Shown here piece by piece: positions 17,584-24,277 of a DNA stretch of 64,000 nt; position 1 is the stretch's first letter; every line of letters begins with the position of its first letter. A program made the translations under genes and the position numbers. Under the pieces are notes generated by a model. The model was not told the origin of the DNA. It ran no database searches and worked only from the letters and a program-made list of their open reading frames with translations. The DNA comes from Natronorubrum thiooxidans (GTDB lineage Archaea > Halobacteriota > Halobacteria > Halobacteriales > Natrialbaceae), in contig NZ_FTNR01000007.1 of assembly GCF_900156475.1 (NCBI RefSeq), positions 1-64,000 of the forward strand, given 5' to 3'.

Positions 17584-17604
17584 GTTCCAGTTGAAACGGG
17601 GGTT
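17584..17604 (+). promoter_or_regulatory. Divergent ORB-like element
   Basis: ttccagttgaaacgggggtt has the arms and G tract of the alternative haloarchaeal ORB form (ttccagtggaaac plus Gs) but not the caccggaaac core of its neighbours. It lies at the left lip of the AT-rich region. Confidence 0.5.
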
Positions 17605-17619
17605 GGTGAGTTCTCGATG

Positions 17620-18175
17620 ATTGTAATACCGGCAGTTCGATGATCAAAAACAGTCTTATTGAGGGTTCTACTGACGGAAAATAGCGGAATAGCGATCCAA
17701 AAGAATGACAAACGATCGACGCATCTATCTACGAACTAGAAAGAAACGAGCAGTAGAAACACATCGTTTTGGGCGGAATCCGCTCCGAAACGTCTCAAAC
17801 GGAGCTTCAAATCGAATTTCCGGTGAATTAGAAGTGTATTGACTACCGTCAATTCTTTTTCTGTTTTAGGACTTAATGGACTTTTTCCTTTGAGGCCACT
17901 TATATCTATCCATACACAAGTAGCACTGGACCATCCTAGTAGTATAGTTATGTTTACTCAAGGGCATATCTAGGAGTAGTTATTGCGACAAAGCTAAGAT
18001 TAGAGCGATCTCATACAAATACACTCTATTCTACCATATATCTATGGTTATACAGCACTCTTTGTTTTTATCTATGATAGAATCCATAGTACATCAATAT
18101 ACTATCCAGAATAGATCCGGAGTAAGCTCCATGTTACGCCTAAAATCACCTCTCTTGTAGTTCTCCCTCCTTCCT
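17620..18175. other. AT-rich duplex-unwinding region
   Basis: This is a long stretch of far lower GC than anything else in the window, with many tatctat/atagat words (17905, 18040, 18068, 18110). It is bounded by ORBs on both sides, which is the expected position for strand opening. No reading frames are supported. Confidence 0.85.
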
Positions 18176-18184
18176 GTGAAAGGC

Positions 18185-18207
18185 GTTTCACCGGAAACCC
18201 GGTGTGT
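18185..18207 (+). promoter_or_regulatory. ORB, right array copy 1
   Basis: gtttcaccggaaacccggtg plus tgt. It is the first box right of the AT-rich region, in the orientation opposite to the left boxes. Confidence 0.88.
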
Positions 18208-18253
18208 GCGCGCGGCGTATTCAGCGTGATACCCCCCCCCTTGATTATTTCCC

Positions 18254-18275
18254 GTTTCACCGGAAACCCGGTGTG
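18254..18275 (+). promoter_or_regulatory. ORB, right array copy 2
   Basis: gtttcaccggaaacccggtg plus tg, followed by alternating GC. It lies 69 bases after copy 1. Confidence 0.88.
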
Positions 18276-18313
18276 CGCGCGCTCCCAGTCAAGACACTCT
18301 CGATCGTTATCTA

Positions 18314-18336
18314 CTTCACCGGAAACTCGGTGTGTG
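18314..18336 (+). promoter_or_regulatory. ORB, right array copy 3
   Basis: cttcaccggaaactcggtgt plus gtg; one base differs from copies 1 and 2 in the right arm. It lies 60 bases after copy 2. Confidence 0.85.
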
Positions 18337-18397
18337 GGTGCACGTCGTTTCGGACCGATGCACTGGGTACGCCGACCAGATCGTCAGCTGCTGTCCA

Positions 18398-18420
18398 ATT
18401 CATCGGAAACCCGGTGTGCC
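18398..18420 (+). promoter_or_regulatory. ORB, right array copy 4 (variant)
   Basis: attcatcggaaacccggtgt plus gcc. The caccgg core is changed to catcgg, so it may bind more weakly. Confidence 0.75.
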
Positions 18421-18518
18421 CCCTTCACCGTTCATGGATGATCGAGCCTCTCTCACGACCGAGAGATTACTAACGTTCATATTATCTCTTGTAACTAAAT
18501 ATCATTCAGAACAGTATT

Positions 18519-18542
18519 TCACCGGAAACGTGGTGTGTGCTC
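18519..18542 (+). promoter_or_regulatory. ORB, right array copy 5
   Basis: tttcaccggaaacgtggtgt plus gtgc, preceded by an AT-rich patch of about 60 bases. Its right arm is the gtggtg type shared with the left boxes and the lone box at 11961. Confidence 0.85.
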
Positions 18543-18612
18543 GTCGGACCTGCTGTGTACACCCGGCCAGCAGCTGAACCCGGTAGTCGATACTGATCTA
18601 CGGGTAGTTGGT

Positions 18613-18632
18613 TCTGACTCGAACGCGAGTCA
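18613..18632. repeat. Perfect short inverted repeat
   Basis: ctgactcg-aacg-cgagtcag forms an 8-bp stem with a 4-base loop at the outer edge of the origin, just before the 20-bp repeats. Its role is unknown. Confidence 0.6.
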
Positions 18633-18650
18633 GTAGCCGAGTATCAGTCG

Positions 18651-18722
18651 GCATCTACTGTTTACGGCGAGGATCTACTGTTTACGGCGAGGATCTACTG
18701 TTTACGGCGAGGAGGATGTCAC
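18651..18722 (+). repeat. Three 20-bp tandem repeats fused to an IS605 right-end relic
   Basis: Copies at 18651-18670 (one mismatch), 18671-18690 and 18691-18710 share ggatctactgtttacggcga. The last runs into ggaggatgtcac. The segment tttacggcgaggaggatgtc also forms the right end of the intact IS605 element at 22099-22122, so the array was probably born from a decayed element end. Confidence 0.8.
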
Positions 18723-18899
18723 TTAGTAGTAGTAGAGTTCGAGTTCGTGTCCACAGTTCCGACACGCCGTTTCACTCCCCTGTAGTCGGTTGGCATGACT
18801 CTCTTCGTCGATCCCTGGCCCCGGTGGAACGGACGCGTTGATCGACGTCTCACACTCCGGGCACCCGATATGCACCTCTGCTGGGTCTGACTGAGCCAT
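18723..18899 (-). CDS. 58-residue double-CxxC zinc-ribbon protein
   Basis: An ATG at 18899 opens a 59-codon frame beginning MAQSDPAEVHIGCPECET and ending ACRNCGHELELYYY. The pairs CPEC (13-16) and CRNC (46-49) make a zinc ribbon. The acidic composition and the two tight cysteine pairs support a real gene despite its size. Such tiny zinc-finger proteins are abundant in haloarchaea; a few act in stress or motility control, but the role here is unknown. Its stop touches the IS605 relic, so its original C-terminus may have been altered by that element. Confidence 0.65.
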   Translation of the reverse strand: MAQSDPAEVHIGCPECETSINASVPPGPGIDEESHANRLQGSETACRNCGHELELYYY

Positions 18900-19048
18900 A
18901 CCTTGGGCGTATTCGACTCACTCCAATAGTTATCCCAACCGTACGATCGGTTTCGGGAAGATTTCTCAGACAGACTACTGGCAGTCTGGTCCGGCGCGAC
19001 CGCGAACTCGATTGCGGTCGCGCCGAAAACCAGGGATAGCACACCGTC

Positions 19049-20197
19049 TCACACGATGTATGTTACATCTTCGAACTCGAAAAATGCCGTCTCGTAACCG
19101 TCGTGTCGTGATACCTGTGGTGGAGCGTCGACGGAAACCGTTATTTCGTCGCCTGACTCGAGGTTGTCGACTTCGAGTCCGTAGTGGTGGCCGAATTCGT
19201 GATCGAGCGTCTCGGTCAGCGACTCAGGCTCGAGGACGACCGATCCGGCGCGCTCGACCGTCACGCTCAGTCTCGCAAGCGGAAGGATGACATCGTTGTA
19301 CGGGGTTCGTTTACAAACGACAAGATACGACCCGTCGTCGGTTACTCGATCCTTCTCACTGACTAGTGCGGAGATTTCAGCGTCGGCGCTTTGTTCGGTA
19401 CCCAACAGTTTACCGGGTAACTCTTCGACTGGTTGCCCACTCGACGTGGGGGGATAGCCGGGTCCGTTGAAACTATCTGGACTGTTGATCCCTCCGTGAT
19501 CGTGTGCGTCGCCGTGTTCGGTCCCGTGATCACCATGCTCGCTGTGATCCATCAGTGATAGTGCATCACGACTGCCGCGACGGTCGTCGTTGACTTCCTC
19601 GTACTCGAGGTTGTGAATGTCCGATCGCTCGAACTCGAAGTCTATTTCGAGCGTTGTCGCGCTTTCGAATCGGTGTTCGAAGGTCCCGCTTCGCTCGGTC
19701 TCGAGCGGGCCGATCCGGATGCGAGCCGTGTACTCCCCTTCTTCCGGAAGTTGGATGTTGTCGCCGTAGTGAAATCCCATCCGCTGGGAGAGCATCGGCC
19801 AGGGTGAGAGCCGCCCGCCGACCGAGTTGCCGTCGTGGAGGAGTTCGAGTCCGACGTTCACCGGAAGGACGGTGTCCGTCTCGACGTCCCAGGCGGTTAT
19901 CATGAGGTGCATACTGTCGTCGACGTCGACGTCGACCTGCTCCGTGTCGCCGGCGACGAGCCAGAAGCGGTGGGGGAACGTATAGCTCAGTTCGACGGCA
20001 TACTCGCCATCGATTGCTTGTCCATAGGTGTTCATCTCCTCGCTGCCTGCAGGGAGATAGACGGCATCCGGTCGATTCTCGACGAGCGGTGGGTTCGACC
20101 AGGCGGACTGTTCGTCGAAGCCGAGGCGATCGAGACAGCCAGCGACGCCGATACTGCCGACGACAGCTGTTCCGTGCAAGAAACCCCGACGATTCAT
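19049..20197 (-). CDS. Tat-exported lipoprotein with Tp34/P19-like iron-transport domain (DUF7350)
   Basis: The 382-residue precursor starts MNRRGFLHG, a twin-arginine signal, with a lipobox GVAGC (Cys21). Residues about 45-190 resemble the Tp34/P19 periplasmic metal-binding family (YAVELSYTFPHRFWLVAGD...HLMITAWDVETDTVLPV...MGFHYGDNIQLPEEGEYTARIRI). A His-rich linker DHSEHGDHGTEHGDAHDHG (217-235) follows, then a C-terminal beta domain. It is likely a cell-surface iron or copper binder. Homologues often lie next to SCO/TlpA/CcdA genes, as here before the IS605 insertion. The start at 20197 is fixed by the signal peptide. Confidence 0.8.
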   Translation of the reverse strand: MNRRGFLHGTAVVGSIGVAGCLDRLGFDEQSAWSNPPLVENRPDAVYLPAGSEEMNTYGQAIDGEYAVELSYTFPHRFWLVAGDTEQVDVDVDDSMHLMITAWDVETDTVLPVNVGLELLHDGNSVGGRLSPWPMLSQRMGFHYGDNIQLPEEGEYTARIRIGPLETERSGTFEHRFESATTLEIDFEFERSDIHNLEYEEVNDDRRGSRDALSLMDHSEHGDHGTEHGDAHDHGGINSPDSFNGPGYPPTSSGQPVEELPGKLLGTEQSADAEISALVSEKDRVTDDGSYLVVCKRTPYNDVILPLARLSVTVERAGSVVLEPESLTETLDHEFGHHYGLEVDNLESGDEITVSVDAPPQVSRHDGYETAFFEFEDVTYIV

Positions 20198-20404
20198 TAT
20201 ACTCGAGTAGGGGAGGCGGTGACAAAACGCCTGTTGGTTCAACGATCGAATGACTTCCAAGTAGCCGGTGATTCTCCGCACCGACTATCTTTAAACAGCG
20301 AGAGAATCCTGCCGTTCACGGCGGGCGTGAATCGCGTCGGTCGACTACGCAATCCACGAACTACAACCGACTGAATACCCCACGAAACAACGTTTAATAC
20401 AATT

Positions 20405-20428
20405 GGCCTCATTGTATCAGGTGAGGCC
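20405..20428 (+). promoter_or_regulatory. Hairpin immediately before the tnpA start codon
   Basis: ggcctca (20405-20411) pairs with tgaggcc (20422-20428), and the ATG follows two bases later. It would occlude initiation in the transcript and may keep transposase low. Confidence 0.5.
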
Positions 20429-20430
20429 AA

Positions 20431-20823
20431 ATGAAGTACAACCTTCAAAAAGGGTCGCACACAGTCTACGCGCTCCAATATCACTTTGTGACCGTCACGA
20501 AGTACCGTTCGACCATCCTCACCGAAGAAATCGCGGAACGTATCGGTGAGATTGCGAACGAACTCTCGGAGGACTTCGGGGTTGAGATTCAGAACGTGAA
20601 CGGTGGGGCTGACCACGTTCACATCCTGTTCACTGCGAAACCGACCACCGACATGACGAAGTTCATCAACTCGCTGAAGGGCGTCACGTCGCGGAAGGTT
20701 CGCAGTGAGTATCCCGAAGTGAAACAGACACTCGAAGGTTCGTTCTGGCAACCGGGGTATTTCCTCGCCAGCACCGGGCAAGTGAGCATCGACGTCCTCA
20801 TGGACTACGTGGAGGATCAGTGA
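20431..20823 (+). CDS. tnpA: IS200/IS605 transposase TnpA (Y1 HUH)
   Basis: The 130-residue single-strand transposase has the HUH metal motif DHVHIL (His62, His64) and the catalytic tyrosine in the C-terminal helix DYVEDQ (Tyr126), matching the positions in IS608 TnpA. It excises and inserts the element as single-stranded DNA using end hairpins. Length is complete. Its stop codon TGA overlaps the tnpB ATG by one base, so the two are translated together. A hairpin precedes the start. Confidence 0.95.
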   Translation: MKYNLQKGSHTVYALQYHFVTVTKYRSTILTEEIAERIGEIANELSEDFGVEIQNVNGGADHVHILFTAKPTTDMTKFINSLKGVTSRKVRSEYPEVKQTLEGSFWQPGYFLASTGQVSIDVLMDYVEDQ

Positions 20824-22052
20824 TGTCTGGTACGGCAAACAAGACGCTCGAGGCGACTCTTGCCCCGCCGACAGCCCACAAAGAGGAGAAGCTTCAGGAC
20901 ACGCTCGAGACTTATCGTGAGGCACTGCAAGATGCGTTCGACTCTGGCGCGGATACGATGGGCGGTGTCTCCGAAGTAGTGACGCCGTTTGACCTTCCGT
21001 ACCAAGCGAAGGCTGCGCTCTGTAGCTACGTCAAGAAGCTCCGAACGACGTACAACGCTCGAGAGATTGACGACGAACACCCGCTCCGTCTGACGAACCA
21101 AGCTGCAAAGTTCGATCACTCAAGCGAACGTGAGCACGAGTTCACGTGGTGGGCACCGCGACCGGGGCGCGGAACGAACTTCTGGATTCCGCTCCGAATC
21201 AATCCGGAGCAAGAATCACTTTGGCACGATCTCCTCAACGGGGACGCGAAGGCCGGACAGATTCGACTTCAGCGCCACCGGAAGAACTGGGTACTTCACG
21301 TCACCGTCGAGTACCCAATCGAGGAACCGACGACAAACGGTGACACCACACCAGTCGGGCTTGATATCGGTGAGACTGCGCTGATTACGGCCTGTGGCCT
21401 TAAGCACGGTACACCGACAAGACCCGTTCTCTGGAGTGGCAAGCGTGCGAAACACCTCCGAAAGGAAATGTCGACCACGCTTCAGCGACTACAGGAACGC
21501 GATGCTGAATGGCGCATTGACGAACGGTTCGACTACTACCAGAACGTACTCACGGATATCCTCGAGAAGGCCAGCTGTGAGGTCGTCGAATACGCTGGCA
21601 CCTTCGAGAACCCGGTGATGGTGATGGAGGATCTGACGTACATCCGTGAGAACTTAGACTACGGGAAGTACATGAACCGGCGACTTCACGCATGGGCCTT
21701 TGCACGGCTTCAGGGTCGTGTTGAGGACAAAGCGAGAGACGCCGGTATCCCAATCAAATACGTGAATCCAGCCTACACGTCGCAGACGTGCCACGAGTGC
21801 GGACACATCGGAAAGCGAAGTACACAAGCGGAACTCCGATGTACGAACGATGATTGTCACGTCTCGACGTTTCAGGCAGATATCAGTGCAGCAGCAAGCA
21901 TCGCTAAGCGGGTTGATCCGTGGGGAGAGAGCGTTCCTTGGAAACCGGAACGCAATGACTCGCCTCGGGATGGGAGTGGTAGTGACACCGCCGTAAGATC
22001 ACCCAAGCCGAGCGTACCTACGCAAATGACGCTTGGAGCGTATGAGTCTTAA
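20823..22052 (+). CDS. tnpB: TnpB RNA-guided nuclease of the IS605 element
   Basis: The 409-residue protein has the RuvC-like triad: Asp181 in VGLDIGET, Glu269 in VMEDLTYI and Asp353 in QADISAAASI. A zinc finger (CHECG ... CTNDDC) sits between the last two. TnpB is the ancestor of Cas12 and uses an RNA from the element's right end to cut DNA at the donor or target site, which favours retention of the element. The RNA is expected to cover about the last 100 bases of the gene plus the right end. All parts appear intact. Confidence 0.94.
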   Translation: MSGTANKTLEATLAPPTAHKEEKLQDTLETYREALQDAFDSGADTMGGVSEVVTPFDLPYQAKAALCSYVKKLRTTYNAREIDDEHPLRLTNQAAKFDHSSEREHEFTWWAPRPGRGTNFWIPLRINPEQESLWHDLLNGDAKAGQIRLQRHRKNWVLHVTVEYPIEEPTTNGDTTPVGLDIGETALITACGLKHGTPTRPVLWSGKRAKHLRKEMSTTLQRLQERDAEWRIDERFDYYQNVLTDILEKASCEVVEYAGTFENPVMVMEDLTYIRENLDYGKYMNRRLHAWAFARLQGRVEDKARDAGIPIKYVNPAYTSQTCHECGHIGKRSTQAELRCTNDDCHVSTFQADISAAASIAKRVDPWGESVPWKPERNDSPRDGSGSDTAVRSPKPSVPTQMTLGAYES

Positions 22053-22094
22053 AACCTTACCGGCAAACCCGGTATTCCTACTGCGTGGGAAGCC

Positions 22095-22122
22095 TCGCCG
22101 TTTACGGCGAGGAGGATGTCAC
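22095..22122 (+). repeat. IS605 right-end hairpin
   Basis: tcgccgtttacggcga followed by ggaggatgtc. By analogy with studied IS605 elements, this part belongs to the guide-RNA scaffold, and the bases right after it (acta...) would act as the guide. Confidence 0.6.
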
Positions 22123-22204
22123 TAGGTGATCGTGATTGATAATTGAACTCCTCTTCGGTGGCCGAACCAACGGACATTTTATCGCCCACTCCTACATATC
22201 GCGT

Positions 22205-22396
22205 ATGAAACGGCGGACAGATCTTCACTCGCTTGGGGTCGCCGGTGTTGCTGGCTGTCTCGACAGTCTCGACCGCGAGAGTGGCGACAGCCGAACGATT
22301 CTTCCACCGCCGGACGATCGTCTTCCGGACGCCGAACAGGAGGGCGGCCTTGAGACGGCTGTCGAGGATCTCAGGGTCGTCATTGGGGTGGCATAA
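22205..22396 (+). pseudogene. Truncated lipoprotein gene (relic, possibly SCO-like)
   Basis: ATG 22205 opens a 63-residue frame beginning MKRRTDLHSLGVAGVAGCLDSL, a twin-arginine-like lipoprotein leader with lipobox GVAGC. It runs only to TILPPPDD...AVEDLRVVIGVA before a stop 2 bases from the thioredoxin gene. A leader plus about 40 residues cannot hold a known domain. SCO family proteins often precede TlpA and CcdA in haloarchaea, so an internal deletion of such a gene is the likeliest reading. A genuine small lipoprotein remains possible. Confidence 0.5.
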
Positions 22397-22398
22397 CG

Positions 22399-22977
22399 AT
22401 GCGCCGACGGGACTTTCTCGCCGGAGTCGGCAGTGTTGGCGTCGTCGCTGGTGCTGGTGCAGTCGCCGTGTACGGCGTTCCGTCTCCTGAGTCCCTGCGT
22501 GACGGCGGTGGTGAAGACGGACCATATGAGCCACTCGAGATCGAGACGATCGACGCGCCGGGAAGCGAGGCCGGGACGATACAGGTCCCGGATCCCGAAC
22601 AGGCAACGTTCGTCGATTTCTTCGCCACGTGGTGTGGGCCGTGTATCGATCAGATGCCGGCGCTCGCCGAGGCCAACGAACGAATTGGTGACGAGGTGCT
22701 GTTCTATTCCGTCACCAATGAGAATTTCGGCGATGACGGTGCATCTCCCACGGCTGATCTCGCCGACTGGTGGGCGGAACACGACGGCAACTGGACCGTC
22801 GGGCTGGATCCGACAGCAGAGTTGTCGGCGCGCTATCTCGATGGCCTTCCGACGGCCGTCGCAATCGATGCCTCGGGCCGCGTTCAGTGGTCCGACTCCG
22901 GCGTCAAAACCGCGGACGAACTGGTCAACGGGATCGAACAGGCACTCGAGGCCGACGACGGTGACGGGCTGTTATGA
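22399..22977 (+). CDS. TlpA-like thioredoxin, Tat-exported
   Basis: The 192-residue protein has a Tat signal (MRRRDFLAGVGSVGVVAGAG) and a thioredoxin fold with active site WCGPC (Cys79, Cys82) and the cis-Pro region LPTAVAIDASG. It would act outside the membrane as a thiol reductant, typically for haem attachment in cytochrome c or for copper centres of terminal oxidases. Its last codons overlap the ccdA start (ATGA at 22974), so reductant and electron supplier are co-produced. This fits a membrane disulfide-relay operon. Confidence 0.9.
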   Translation: MRRRDFLAGVGSVGVVAGAGAVAVYGVPSPESLRDGGGEDGPYEPLEIETIDAPGSEAGTIQVPDPEQATFVDFFATWCGPCIDQMPALAEANERIGDEVLFYSVTNENFGDDGASPTADLADWWAEHDGNWTVGLDPTAELSARYLDGLPTAVAIDASGRVQWSDSGVKTADELVNGIEQALEADDGDGLL

Positions 22978-23642
22978 TCGACGGCTCGCTGCCGCTCGCG
23001 TTCGCGTTGGGGGCGGGCGTTGCGACGTTCTTCTCGCCGTGTGCGTATCCGCTCTTGCCGGGGTACGTCGGCTTCTACGTCAGTCAGACCGAAGGCGAGG
23101 ACGCATCCCTGTCGGGTGCGCTAAGCCGCGGCTTGATCGCCGGAACCGGCGCACTCGTGACGCTTGGAGTGTTGTTGGTCGCGGCCTATCAGATCGGCCA
23201 CTCCACGCTGTCGAACATCACGCTGTTTGAGCCGATCGTCGGTGCGCTGCTGGTCGTCTTCGGTCTCTTGATCGTGTTCGATCGGGCCCCATCGCTGTCG
23301 ATCACGCTCCCGAAACGTCGCTCGAGCGTCCTCGGGTTCGGTATCTTCGGGGCCGGCTACGCGCTGGCGGCTGCGGGGTGTGTTGCACCCCTGTTCATCG
23401 CCGTGATTGCACAGGCACTCTCCCTGCCGCCGTTGTCGGCAGCACTCGTCATCGGAACCTACGTCGGCAGCATCGTGTTGCTGATGGTCTCGCTGACCGT
23501 CGCGACGGGGATGGGCCTCATTGCCAGTGCTGGTCGGCTGGCAGCACACAGCGGAACGCTCAAGCGAATCGCGGGTGCGATCATGATCGTCGCCGGGCTC
23601 GGACAGCTGTATCTCTCCATCGTTATCCTCGACGTCCTCTGA
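22974..23642 (+). CDS. ccdA: CcdA-type thiol-disulfide transporter
   Basis: The 222-residue protein has six membrane helices and the two family cysteines: Cys23 in TFFSPCAYPLLPGY and Cys136 in AAGCVAPL. CcdA/DsbD-beta proteins carry reducing equivalents from cytosolic thioredoxin across the membrane to extracellular TlpA-like proteins. Overlap with the upstream thioredoxin gene supports this pairing. A hairpin resembling an IS1341 right end lies directly downstream and may serve as terminator. Confidence 0.93.
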   Translation: MIDGSLPLAFALGAGVATFFSPCAYPLLPGYVGFYVSQTEGEDASLSGALSRGLIAGTGALVTLGVLLVAAYQIGHSTLSNITLFEPIVGALLVVFGLLIVFDRAPSLSITLPKRRSSVLGFGIFGAGYALAAAGCVAPLFIAVIAQALSLPPLSAALVIGTYVGSIVLLMVSLTVATGMGLIASAGRLAAHSGTLKRIAGAIMIVAGLGQLYLSIVILDVL

Positions 23643-23664
23643 GTTTATTTGCGGAAAAATAGAA

Positions 23665-23687
23665 GCCTCAGGGCTTGAACCCGAGGC
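23665..23687 (+). repeat. Solitary IS1341-type right-end hairpin
   Basis: gcctcaggg-cttgaa-cccgaggc has the same arms and cttga loop as the right-end hairpin of the lone tnpB element at 27434-27456, but no tnpB precedes it. It follows the ccdA stop by about 20 bases. Confidence 0.6.
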
Positions 23688-23777
23688 GGTTCATACACCA
23701 CAGCACCGTCTCGGACTCCACGTCGGCTTTCGTTCACAAGGCGATCACTTGTTTTGCTCCCCGTTGTCCCACTATCG

Positions 23778-23906
23778 ATGGACTCGAAACGACCCGACGT
23801 CCGACTGGAGGACTCACCGGACGACGACGGACTCGTGACCAAACGCGGTGACTCGAGCGACGACTCGTCACTGCTCGAGCGGCTTCGCTCGTATCTGCGG
23901 CGGTAA
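23778..23906 (+). CDS. Possible 42-residue acidic protein
   Basis: ATG 23778 gives MDSKRPDVRLEDSPDDDGLV and ends SSLLERLRSYLRR, an acidic front with an amphipathic basic tail. Composition fits a haloarchaeal small protein. No family is recognised and the evidence is limited to composition and position between other genes. Confidence 0.35.
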   Translation: MDSKRPDVRLEDSPDDDGLVTKRGDSSDDSSLLERLRSYLRR

Positions 23907-23966
23907 GTACGCCTACCGGCCTCCCGACGCACAGCCCGTGGTCCTGCGAAGCGGGTCGGGGTCAGC

Positions 23967-24188
23967 CTACTCCGGATCTTCGAGCAGCCCGAGATCGGTC
24001 GCGACGAGATCTGCGATCTGGTCGGCGATATCGGGGTCGACCATGGCGATGTCGTCGCCGTCGTGGAGCTGTTCGTTGTGTCGTTCGATCGCGTCAGCCA
24101 CAGCATCGAGTGACACACGCGATGTCGTTTCGCAGTCGGCGCAGACGATCGGGACTCTGGGATCGTCCGACTCGGTTCCGGCTGTCAT
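23967..24188 (-). CDS. Small acidic CxxC protein
   Basis: ATG 24188 gives 73 residues starting MTAGTESDDPRVPIVCADCE. It has one CADC pair, a helix SLDAVADAIERHNEQLHDG, and an acidic helix ending DLGLLEDPE. One cysteine pair could bind zinc only in a dimer. It resembles small uncharacterised haloarchaeal proteins. The function is unknown. It lies 89 bases from the PGF-CTERM gene end on the same strand. Confidence 0.6.
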   Translation of the reverse strand: MTAGTESDDPRVPIVCADCETTSRVSLDAVADAIERHNEQLHDGDDIAMVDPDIADQIADLVATDLGLLEDPE

Positions 24189-24277
24189 TGGTGAGCACTC
24201 TCGAGCGGATGGTGAAAATCCCACTGATCGGACTCGATCCGTACTCGGTGAACGGTAGCCGAGCGCGTTGGGGTCCG

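Larger units (their letters stand above)
17393..18542. other. Replication origin (oriC-type) region
   Basis: The spacer holds two inward-facing groups of ORBs flanking an AT-rich unwinding region: leftward boxes at 17402-17422 and 17541-17563, and rightward boxes at 18185, 18254, 18314, 18398 and 18519. G/C runs adjoin several boxes (17564-17604; nine Cs at 18232-18240). The layout matches known haloarchaeal orc-linked origins, in which ORBs in inverted orientation bracket the duplex-unwinding element. No reading frame here has a plausible product. Confidence 0.93.
20300..22122 (+). mobile_element. IS200/IS605-family element with tnpA and tnpB
   Basis: The element carries both genes in the same direction, overlapping by one base. 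A left-end hairpin is seen near 20311-20330 (ctgccgttcacggcggg) and a right-end hairpin tcgccgtttacggcga near 22095-22110, followed by ggaggatgtc. These single-strand hairpins are the cleavage signals of Y1 transposases. Both proteins keep their catalytic residues, so the element may be active. It separates the Tp34-like gene from the thioredoxin/CcdA genes. The left boundary is approximate. Confidence 0.85.

Noticed and set aside
18202-18577. Plus-strand frames within the right ORB array
   Set aside because: Each frame merely translates the repeated boxes; no start signal or family resemblance.
18651-18710. Three 20-bp repeats as a CRISPR remnant
   Set aside because: The copies are directly adjacent with no spacers and match an IS605 end.
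19856-19875. ORB-like sequence gttcaccggaaggacggtgt inside the Tp34-like gene
   Set aside because: It lacks the ggaaac core and is explained by the coding sequence; no second box is nearby.
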